From the NCBI GenBank assembly GCA_016202605.1, contig JACQOJ010000099.1:1-48209 (forward strand): a stretch of 48,209 nucleotides of DNA, read 5' to 3'. Both the position numbers and the translations under genes were made by a program. The notes under the pieces are model-generated. The model ran no database searches. It was not told the DNA's origin and was given only the letters and a program-made list of their open reading frames with translations. The stretch comes from Betaproteobacteria bacterium. Lineage in GTDB: Bacteria; Pseudomonadota; Gammaproteobacteria; Burkholderiales; SG8-41. Of the stretch, positions 24,895 to 31,255 are shown in pieces (the first letter of the stretch is position 1; each line of letters begins with the position of its first letter).

Positions 24895-25064
24895 ATCGAG
24901 ACGCGGGCTGTCAAGTCGCTGTCGCAGGCGCGCGACAGGGCTGCTTGCAGTGGATCGTTTGCCGTTTGTTTTCCCCGTGAACGAGATCTCGCGCCGATCT
25001 GCCCTGGTCTGCACTACGTTGGATAGCCAGGCTCCGCGTTGGGTTATGATGCACGCCGGATCAC

Positions 25065-26012
25065 ATGAAAACGCTCAACATCATCGGCGCCGGACGGGTC
25101 GGCCGCACGCTCGCGTCCCTGTGGGAAGAGAAGCACACCTTTGCCATCCAGGACGTTCTGGACGGCACGCCCCACGGGGCGCGCTCGGCGGCGGCATTCA
25201 TCGGCGACGGCCGCGCCGTCTCCTGGATCGAGGAGATGCGCGCGGCAGACGTGTGGATGTTGACGCCGCCGGATGGGAAGATCGTGGCCTGCTGCGAAAC
25301 CCTCGCGAAAACCGGCCTGCTGCGCGAAAGCGACGTCGTGTTTCACTGCAGCGGCGCGCTGTCGTCCGCGGAACTCGCCACCGCCCGCGGGTGCGGCGCC
25401 GTCGTGGCCAGCGTGCACCCGCTGAAGAGCATTGCCGATCCGCGCGATGCGGTGCGCAGTTTTGCCGGAACGCATTGTGCCGCCGAGGGCGACCCGGCGG
25501 CGCTGGAAGTGCTGCGCCCTGCTTTCGAGCGCATCGGCGCCCGCGTCTCCGAGATCGAGCCGCGGTTCAAGCCCGTCTATCATGCCGCGAGCGTGATCGT
25601 GTGCAATTACCTGGTCGCGCTGATGGAGACGGGCCTGCGCGGCTACGAGAAGGCGGGGCTCGAGCGGGAAACGGCGCTCGCCATGATGGAGCCGCTGGTG
25701 CGCGAGACCGTGGACAACGTGTTCAGGCTGGGCACGGTGAAGGCGCTGACGGGACCGATCGCGCGCGGCGACGATGCCGTGGTGGCGCATCAGCTCGAAG
25801 CGCTCTCGTCATGGGACCCGGCGATCGCCGCGCTCTACCGTGATCTGGGCGCGATCGCGCTCGATCTGGCGCGCCAACAGGGAGAGGCAGGCGCCGCGGC
25901 GCTCGAACGCCTGCGTAAGTTGCTCGGTGCCGGAGCCGGCAGTGGAAACAAAACAGGTGATGTTGTCATTCCCGATTCCTCTGGAACGACAAGAGAAATC
26001 GCTCGGGAATGA
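25065..26012 (+). CDS. Rossmann-like and DUF2520 domain protein
   Basis: The product has 315 residues. The N-terminal NAD(P)-type fold begins MKTLNIIGAGRVGRTLASLW, and VVFHCSGALSSAELATARGC and GAVVASVHPLKSIADP are characteristic of DUF2520 proteins. The helical C-terminal domain (KPVYHAASVIVCNYLVALME, ETVDNVFRLGTVKALTGPIA) resembles 6-phosphogluconate and ketopantoate reductase dimerisation domains. No reaction is assigned to the family. The last 25 residues (SGNKTGDVVIPDSSGTTREI) look like read-through of a short duplicated sequence and not family sequence. The next gene starts 4 bases after its stop. Confidence 0.88.
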   Translation: MKTLNIIGAGRVGRTLASLWEEKHTFAIQDVLDGTPHGARSAAAFIGDGRAVSWIEEMRAADVWMLTPPDGKIVACCETLAKTGLLRESDVVFHCSGALSSAELATARGCGAVVASVHPLKSIADPRDAVRSFAGTHCAAEGDPAALEVLRPAFERIGARVSEIEPRFKPVYHAASVIVCNYLVALMETGLRGYEKAGLERETALAMMEPLVRETVDNVFRLGTVKALTGPIARGDDAVVAHQLEALSSWDPAIAALYRDLGAIALDLARQQGEAGAAALERLRKLLGAGAGSGNKTGDVVIPDSSGTTREIARE

Positions 26013-26016
26013 CAAT

Positions 26017-26952
26017 ATGAAAAACCAGCAATTCATCCGCGGCCAGGTGCTGCGCGGCATCACGCTCAATCGCGAGCCGGGCTATCACTTCACCGGCAAT
26101 TTTCTCGACATCTCGTTCGACCATATCGGGGCCACAGAGGCCCGCCTGTCGATGGACGCGGCGCCGCATTGCTCCGAGCCCGACGGCCAGATGAACCTCG
26201 GCGCATTCGCGGTGCTGGCCGATCTCGCGCTCGCCGCGACGGTGCGCGCGGGGCTGGACGCCGCGGCGCGGCTCGCCACCGTATACATGAACCTGAGCTT
26301 CACGGGTGCGCCGCTCACCGGCCGGCTCGAAGCGGACAGCGGCCTTCAGGGTTTCCTTCAAGGCAGCGCCGGACGCCAGGGTTTGAGCCACGTTACGGTG
26401 TCGAGCGGCGGGGAACGCGTGTGTGTCGGCAGCGGATCGTTCATGGTGCTGAATCCGCCGAAGGGCGTCGAGCTCTACCGCATGCAGCACCGCAAGCGCG
26501 GCGATCCCGTAGTTACGCCGCTCGCCGATACCGAGCTGAAGCGCGACGAAGTGAAGGTGCTGAGCCACGCGGACGCGGCGCTCGAGGTCGTGGCAGCGCA
26601 TGGCGGGTCTTTCATCCGCCGTTTCTGGGGATACGACCCTCACCATGTCGAAGGCGGCGCGGCGTGCACGGTGCGCAACGGCCCGCACATCGGCAACCGC
26701 GTCGGTCACGTGCAGGGCGGCGTGCTGCTGGGACTCGCCGCGGCGACGGCGTGCGGCGCGCTCACTTCGCACTGGATGCTGACGAGCATTTCGGCGTACT
26801 ACATCAGCCCGGGCGAGGGCCGCTCGCTCAAGGCGCGCGCCCGGATCCTGCATCACGGGCGGCTCACCTCGGTGGTGCGCACCCAGATCACCGGCAAGCA
26901 CAACCGCCGCGTGCTGGAAGTGGTGACCACCCACGCCTTTCGCGCCGGGTAG
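26017..26952 (+). CDS. PaaI-like double-hotdog thioesterase
   Basis: The product has 311 residues containing two hotdog halves. The first (about 40-150) has SEPDGQMNLGAFAVLADLAL and TVYMNLSFTGAPLTGRLEAD. The second (about 200-310) has GPHIGNRVGHVQGGVLLGLA and SISAYYISPGEGRSLKARAR, ending with RTQITGKHNRRVLEVVTTHA. The HGG/VQGG-type motif of the second half fits an acyl-CoA thioesterase. The start at ATG 26017 avoids overlap with the upstream gene. The 12 codons upstream in this frame partly repeat sequence around 25970-26010 (ATTCCCGAT..., CGGGAATGACAA), a small inverted repeat at the gene junction. Substrate unknown. Confidence 0.82.
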   Translation: MKNQQFIRGQVLRGITLNREPGYHFTGNFLDISFDHIGATEARLSMDAAPHCSEPDGQMNLGAFAVLADLALAATVRAGLDAAARLATVYMNLSFTGAPLTGRLEADSGLQGFLQGSAGRQGLSHVTVSSGGERVCVGSGSFMVLNPPKGVELYRMQHRKRGDPVVTPLADTELKRDEVKVLSHADAALEVVAAHGGSFIRRFWGYDPHHVEGGAACTVRNGPHIGNRVGHVQGGVLLGLAAATACGALTSHWMLTSISAYYISPGEGRSLKARARILHHGRLTSVVRTQITGKHNRRVLEVVTTHAFRAG

Positions 26953-27078
26953 CTGCGCGCATATGACTTTTCCCGAACGGTTACGCCCATTTCGCGACAG
27001 GGAGTAAAAAGACTGGAAACCAATGTGTTGCGCCGCTATCCCCTGAGAACGGCGACAACGTAGGAATCAATCCGTACG

Positions 27079-27240
27079 GTGCAATTTACTCCATACCACA
27101 CCAAGTACTTCGCCTACGAGCTCACGCGCCGCTACCCGCCCGACAGCGTGGAGTACTTCGACGACGAAGTGCGCGAGAAACTGAAGCTTCGGGACGAAGA
27201 CTCCAAGGCCTACCTCAACCGCTTCGAGCGGCTGCTCTGA
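27079..27240 (+). pseudogene. remnant of an SNF2-type helicase, with internal deletion
   Basis: The frame starts with GTG and reads VQFTPYHTKYFAYELTRRYP, the standard beginning of a family of large SNF2-like helicases found in defence loci (normally followed by 'DLNPHQVEAALFA'). After PPDSVE it jumps to YFDDEVREKLKLRDEDSKAY and LNRFERLL and stops at 27238-27240. The second part looks like a charged internal segment of the same protein class, so most of the gene seems to have been deleted in frame. Only 53 codons remain. The surrounding 26953-27078 and 27241-27398 show no convincing gene. Confidence 0.55.
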
Positions 27241-27398
27241 CGAAGGCGTATCCCGGGACCCGATTCCGAATTACTCGACTTCCGGGCGACTTCAGAGAGA
27301 TCCACGGCTGGGCACGGGAACGGGGGTGCAAGCCGCCTGATGCCGTGCCGATCGCATGTATGGGCGCTGTTTTAGGGGGGGTCGCAGTGAATGTTTCA

Positions 27399-27428
27399 TT
27401 GTGAAAGATGAATATTGCAATGTATAAG
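27399..27428 (+). promoter_or_regulatory. candidate sigma-70 promoter for the core-binding/ORF6N gene pair
   Basis: TTGTGA (27399-27404) and TATAAG (27423-27428) are separated by 18 bases within an AT-rich patch, 45 bases before the next gene's start. A second TATAAC follows at 27436. The AT-richness contrasts sharply with the flanking GC-rich DNA and marks the edge of acquired sequence. Prediction by eye. Confidence 0.35.
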
Positions 27429-27473
27429 ATATTGATATAACATGTGGCATCCATGATCCTGAAAGGAGTTGCC

Positions 27474-28049
27474 ATGTCTTCCAATTACTCCAAGAATGCG
27501 CTGATGACGTTTTTGGACACAATGGTCGCAAAGGGATTGATGAATGCCAATACGGCCAACGGCTTGAAAGCAGCTTGCGCCAAAATCTTGGACGATGTCG
27601 CAGATAACGATGATGTGCGGGGAATTGATGTCAATACGGCCGTCATTCGCTATAACAACCGGAATCCCGGGACCCTCGCTCCAAACAGCCTTGCCGAGTA
27701 CAAGCGGCGGGTTTCACGAGCGATTTCGGACTTTGTAAGTTGGGTCGATAACCCTGCTGCTTTCAAGCCGCGGAGCCGTGAGGCACCTGCAAAAAACGGA
27801 CGGCAAGTCGAGACCACAGCCAAGAAACGCCCTGCCGCTCATGGTCGAGATGCGCCTGTGCCTCCTAATCATGTTGCACCGACCGTTTCTGCATCGGCCG
27901 GCCTGCCACTGAGTTATCCGCTAAGGCCGGACTTCCTCGCGCAAGTGGTTATTCCTCGTGACCTGACGGCGGATGAGGCCCGGCGGCTTGGGGCATTTCT
28001 GCTTACGCTTGCTACGGACTTTCGGCCTGCAGGTTTTGGTGACAAGTAA
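27474..28049 (+). CDS. protein with putative phage-integrase core-binding (SAM-like) domain
   Basis: The product has 191 residues from ATG 27474, which has AAGGAG 5 bases upstream. Residues 1-95 (NYSKNALMTFLDTMVAKGLM, ANTANGLKAACAKIL, NSLAEYKRRVSRAISDFVSW) resemble the N-terminal core-binding domain of tyrosine recombinases, but no catalytic domain follows. The middle is a basic, low-complexity linker. The end (LRPDFLAQVVIPRDLTADEA, RRLGAFLLTLATDF) looks like a short domain also seen at the end of some toxin-antitoxin or mobile proteins. Base composition is less GC-rich than in the flanks, consistent with transfer. It overlaps no gene and precedes the ORF6N gene by 10 bases. Function unknown. 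Confidence 0.7.
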   Translation: MSSNYSKNALMTFLDTMVAKGLMNANTANGLKAACAKILDDVADNDDVRGIDVNTAVIRYNNRNPGTLAPNSLAEYKRRVSRAISDFVSWVDNPAAFKPRSREAPAKNGRQVETTAKKRPAAHGRDAPVPPNHVAPTVSASAGLPLSYPLRPDFLAQVVIPRDLTADEARRLGAFLLTLATDFRPAGFGDK

Positions 28050-28059
28050 GGGGCGGCAA

Positions 28060-28575
28060 ATGACACCGTCCGAATCCCCCGTATCTGTTGCTTCCATTGA
28101 ACGTTGTATTTTCCTGTTGCGCGGGCATCGTATCATTCTGAACGGCGATCTGGCCGTTTTTTACGATGTCGAACCGCGCACGCTGTCTCAGGCGGTAAAA
28201 CGGAACCCTGGTCGGTTTCCAGAAGATTTCATGTTCGTTTTAACCGACGCGGAGTGGCAAAACTTGAAGTCACAAAATGTGATTTCAAGTTGGGGAGGTC
28301 CCCGTTCCCTTCCGATGGCATTTACGGAACAAGGGGTGGCCATGCTCTCCAGCGTGTTGCGCAGCGAACGCGCCGTGCAGGTAAACATCCAGATCATGCG
28401 TGCCTTCGTACAAATGCGCCGTGTCCTCGCTGAGCACAAGGATCTGGCCGTAAAGCTCGACGCGCTCGAGCGGAAATATGACGCCCAGTTCAAGGTCGTG
28501 TTTGATGCCATCCGGCAGATGATGGCGCCGCCGCCGGAAAAGAAGCGACGCACAGGATTCGTGCAAGACGAGTGA
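28060..28575 (+). CDS. ORF6N-domain (KilA-N-like) DNA-binding protein
   Basis: The product has 171 residues. The ORF6N domain covers about residues 10-100: IERCIFLLRGHRIILNGDLA, then FYDVEPRTLSQAVKRNPGRF, PEDFMFVLTDAEWQ and FTEQGVAMLSSVLRSERAVQ. A coiled-coil-like helix follows (LAEHKDLAVKLDALERKYDA), ending in a basic tail. The domain comes from phage antirepressors and is frequent in mobile islands. The start at 28060 has AAGGGG upstream. Only 10 bases separate it from the preceding gene, suggesting one transcript and a shared role as a regulatory or addiction pair. Confidence 0.88.
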   Translation: MTPSESPVSVASIERCIFLLRGHRIILNGDLAVFYDVEPRTLSQAVKRNPGRFPEDFMFVLTDAEWQNLKSQNVISSWGGPRSLPMAFTEQGVAMLSSVLRSERAVQVNIQIMRAFVQMRRVLAEHKDLAVKLDALERKYDAQFKVVFDAIRQMMAPPPEKKRRTGFVQDE

Positions 28576-28645
28576 TCGAGCGTAATAACGTCGAGGTGCC
28601 CGCATACAAGTTTGGCGCCGCATGAAGGCGTCAATCCGTAAGAAT

Positions 28646-30352
28646 ATGGCCAGCAAGCAAAAACTCGAACTCACTTGGATCGGGAAGGAGAACCGGCCGA
28701 AGCTGGAGCCGCGGATTCTGCTCGAAGACCCGGCGAAGTCGTACCACGCCAAGCATCGGGTTACCGACAACGACTTGTTCGATAACCGGCTCATTTTCGG
28801 TGACAACCTGCTTGCGCTGAAAGCGCTGGCACAAGAGTTCACGGGCAAGGTCAAGTGCATCTATATTGATCCGCCATATAACACGGGCTCGGCGTTTACC
28901 CACTACGATGACGGCATTGAGCATTCGCTCTGGCTCACGTTGATAAGGGCAAGACTTGAGATACTTTGGTCATTGCTGAGCCAGGACGGATCATTATGGA
29001 TCTCGATCGATGACGACGAGATGCCTTATTTGCGCGTACTAATGGATGAGATTGTCGGCAGAGGCAATTTCATAGCACAGAATATTTGGCAGAAGCGCTA
29101 CTCTCGTGAGAATCGAGAGGCAATAGGCGATGTTCATGAGTATGTCATCGTATATGCGAAGGACCCTGTAGGTTTTAAGGAGCGACGTAACAAAGTTCCG
29201 CTAACCGACGAGCAGGCAAAGGTATACAAGAATCCCAACAACGATCCGAAGGGGCGTTGGCGGTCAATTCCAATGACAGCACAGGAGGGGCACGCTACAC
29301 CTGACCAGTTTTATGAAATCGTTGCTCCTGGTGGGAAGGTGCACAAACCTTCCGAGGGACGTTGCTGGGCGCTGTCAAAGAAAACCTTCGAGAAACTCCG
29401 ATCTGAGGGTCGAATTTGGTTTGGGAAGGACGGAAATTCGCAGCCGAACGTCATTCGCTATCTTTCGGAAGTTGAGGGGGTAGTCCCGTGGACATGGTGG
29501 CCAAGCGATGAGGTTGGCCATACTGACGAGTCTAAGAAAGAGATTCATGCATTATTTGGGAAGATCGATGCCTTCGACACCCCCAAGCCCGAACGACTGA
29601 TGAGTCGTATTCTGACGATCGCGACCAATCCTGGCGATCTCGTCCTCGACTCTTTTGCGGGTTCCGGCACCACCGGCGCTGTCGCCCACAAGATGGGCCG
29701 CCGCTGGATCATGGTGGAACTCGGCGAGCACTGCCACACGCACATCATTCCGCGCCTGAAAAAGGTTATCGATGGCGAGGACCCGGGCGGCATTACCGAT
29801 GCGGTCGGATGGAAAGGCGGTGGCGGGTTCCGCTACTACCGGCTCGCGTCGTCGCTGTTGGAGAAGGACAAATGGGGAAATTGGGTGATCAACAAGCAGT
29901 ACAAGGCTGCGATGCTCGCTGAGGCGCTGTGCAAGCTGGAAGGGTTTACCTACGCGCCGAGCGATTCGGTGTACTGGCAGCACGGTCACTCCACCGAGCG
30001 GGATTTCATCTATGTCACCACCGCCCACCTGAGCCACGAGCAGCTCCGGCAGTTGAGCGACGAGGTTGGGCCGGAGCGCTCATTGCTTGTGCTTTGCACC
30101 GCTTTCCGCGGGCGCGGTGACTACCCGAACCTCACGGTGAAGAAAATTCCCAAGCAGGTGCTCTCGCGCTGCGAGTGGGGTCACGACGACTACAGCCTGC
30201 AAGTGGAGAACCTGCCAAGAGCGGAACCGGTTGCCCTCACCCCCGTCCCCTCTCCCGAAGGGCGAGGGGAGAAAAGCGCTCACCCTGACCCCCTCCCCTC
30301 GGGGGAGGGAAAAAAAGCAAATCCGGGGCAGCAGACGTTGGATCTCGCGTAA
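28646..30352 (+). CDS. mod: type III restriction-modification DNA methyltransferase (Mod)
   Basis: The product has 568 residues. The start at ATG 28646 is chosen because the family begins at SKQKLELTWIGKENRPKLEP; ATG 28622 would add eight residues, and neither has a strong ribosome-binding site. The catalytic motif DPPY is at 75-78 (IYIDPPYNTGSAFTHYDDG) and the S-adenosylmethionine loop at 335-344 (DSFAGSGTTG). This order, IV before I, is that of beta-class adenine methyltransferases used by type III systems. Between them lies the variable target-recognition region. The last 45 residues run through a GC-rich repeat (30234-30310), giving proline-rich sequence unlike the family. The matching Res gene lies 0.9 kb downstream, beyond a fic gene. 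Confidence 0.9.
   Translation: MASKQKLELTWIGKENRPKLEPRILLEDPAKSYHAKHRVTDNDLFDNRLIFGDNLLALKALAQEFTGKVKCIYIDPPYNTGSAFTHYDDGIEHSLWLTLIRARLEILWSLLSQDGSLWISIDDDEMPYLRVLMDEIVGRGNFIAQNIWQKRYSRENREAIGDVHEYVIVYAKDPVGFKERRNKVPLTDEQAKVYKNPNNDPKGRWRSIPMTAQEGHATPDQFYEIVAPGGKVHKPSEGRCWALSKKTFEKLRSEGRIWFGKDGNSQPNVIRYLSEVEGVVPWTWWPSDEVGHTDESKKEIHALFGKIDAFDTPKPERLMSRILTIATNPGDLVLDSFAGSGTTGAVAHKMGRRWIMVELGEHCHTHIIPRLKKVIDGEDPGGITDAVGWKGGGGFRYYRLASSLLEKDKWGNWVINKQYKAAMLAEALCKLEGFTYAPSDSVYWQHGHSTERDFIYVTTAHLSHEQLRQLSDEVGPERSLLVLCTAFRGRGDYPNLTVKKIPKQVLSRCEWGHDDYSLQVENLPRAEPVALTPVPSPEGRGEKSAHPDPLPSGEGKKANPGQQTLDLA
30234..30310 (+). repeat. REP-like pair of GC hairpins inside the mod reading frame
   Basis: Two adjacent hairpins lie here: CCCCTC...GAGGGG (30247-30269) and CCCTCCCC...GGGGAGGG (30291-30309). 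They are introduced by related 'CTCACCCCCGTCCC' and 'CTCACCCTGACCCC' strings. Such 'TCACCC...CCCTCTCCC' palindromes are dispersed intergenic repeats in many proteobacteria. Here they are translated as proline/glycine-rich residues before the final QQTLDLA of Mod. Confidence 0.6.
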
Positions 30353-30366
30353 CGCAGGCAGATGCC

Positions 30367-31023
30367 ATGCAGCGGGGTCGATACAAGGCGGTGGGGCCGG
30401 AAGCTGAGTTCGAACCCGGCTCGCGCGGTCGCGTGCTGCGGAATCTGCTTGGCATTCGGTCGGTGCGCGAGATGGCACGCCGCGAATCAGATGCATTGAT
30501 CGCGGCAACGGACCGATTGCTCGATGAAACGAGAATGGATCAGCGTTTTACCGCGAAAGACATCTGTCGGATACACAAGCTTTGGCTTGAGGGTGTTTAC
30601 ACCTGGGCCGGGCAGTATCGTACTGTCAACGTAACCAAAAGAGGGTTCACGTTTGCGGCGGCAGAACAGGTGCCGCGGCTGATGCGAGAGCTCGAATCAG
30701 GGCCGCTAAGGAAGTACACGCCATGCCAGTTTATGGCTGCGGACGAGCTTTCTCTCGCGTTAGCCGTGGTTCACGCGGAACTGATATTGGTTCATCCGTT
30801 CCGCGAAGGAAATGGGCGTTGCGCGCGTGTCCTCGCGACGTTCATGGGATTTCAGAGTGGATTGCCAGGCTTGAATTTCTGGGGGGTGCGCGGAAAAGAG
30901 AAGCAGCACTACATTGCCGCGATTCATGCGGCAATGGATCGCGATTACGCACCGATGACGGCGGTGTTTCGCCGTGTCATCGCCCAGACTCTGCGATTAC
31001 AGGCTAACGCTTTATCGGGATGA
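30367..31023 (+). CDS. fic: Fic/DOC-family protein (AMP-transferase toxin type)
   Basis: The product has 218 residues. The active-site motif is HPFREGNGR at 143-151 (His143), an intact HxFx(D/E)GNGR, so the enzyme should be able to transfer AMP from ATP to protein hydroxyls. Preceding landmarks are ICRIHKLWLEGVYTWAGQYR and the flap NVTKRGFTFAAAEQVPRLM. No inhibitory (S/T)xxxE(G/N) helix is present in the protein itself, as in class I Fic toxins that depend on a separate antitoxin. Such a motif is encoded on the opposite strand just downstream. The gene starts 14 bases after mod and interrupts the mod-res pair. Confidence 0.9.
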   Translation: MQRGRYKAVGPEAEFEPGSRGRVLRNLLGIRSVREMARRESDALIAATDRLLDETRMDQRFTAKDICRIHKLWLEGVYTWAGQYRTVNVTKRGFTFAAAEQVPRLMRELESGPLRKYTPCQFMAADELSLALAVVHAELILVHPFREGNGRCARVLATFMGFQSGLPGLNFWGVRGKEKQHYIAAIHAAMDRDYAPMTAVFRRVIAQTLRLQANALSG

Positions 31024-31216
31024 GGGAGATCTTGGCAGCCAACTTGCTCTGCCCGCTGGCCGTTGTCGCAGAGTCGGGTTGTAGATGCGTCAATTGCTTG
31101 AAGGGTGCCCGAATACCTTCAATTGCAGAGGAGCTGGCTACTGACGTGAAGACAGCATGCTTGCGCAAGACGGGATCGCGCAGGTAGGGGTTGGTAGTGG
31201 AAAGCTTTGAACTCAT
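31004..31216 (-). CDS. candidate Fic antitoxin carrying an SxxxEG inhibitory motif
   Basis: The product has 70 residues and reads MSSKLSTTNPYLRDPVLRKH, then AVFTSVASSSAIEGIRAPFK. The stretch SSAIEG fits the (S/T)xxxE(G/N) motif that inserts a glutamate into the ATP site of Fic enzymes. The start at 31216 is preferred; the frame extends to 31267 but would then cross the res start. The gene is convergent with fic and overlaps its 3' end by 20 bases, which is unusual, because known class I antitoxin genes lie upstream on the same strand. Family assignment rests on the motif and neighbourhood only. Confidence 0.6.
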   Translation of the reverse strand: MSSKLSTTNPYLRDPVLRKHAVFTSVASSSAIEGIRAPFKQLTHLQPDSATTASGQSKLAAKISLIPIKR

Positions 31217-31222
31217 GGATAA

Positions 31223-31228
31223 ATTATA
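31223..31228 (-). promoter_or_regulatory. possible -10 element for the candidate antitoxin gene
   Basis: TATAAT on the minus strand ends 6 bases before the antitoxin ATG, so a transcript would be leaderless or nearly so. No convincing -35 hexamer stands 16-18 bases upstream. The 39-base gap between this gene and res must hold any local promoter. Confidence 0.3.
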
Positions 31229-31255
31229 ACATTGAACCGCTCTCGAGTCGCATAG

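Noticed and set aside
30291-30316. Rho-independent terminator after mod (GC hairpin followed by A-run)
   Set aside because: On the coding strand the hairpin is followed by A and not T residues, and it lies inside the reading frame. On the other strand the T-run precedes the hairpin.
30367-31023. Fic protein as a self-inhibited (class II or III) enzyme
   Set aside because: No (S/T)xxxE(G/N) helix was found in its N- or C-terminal part.
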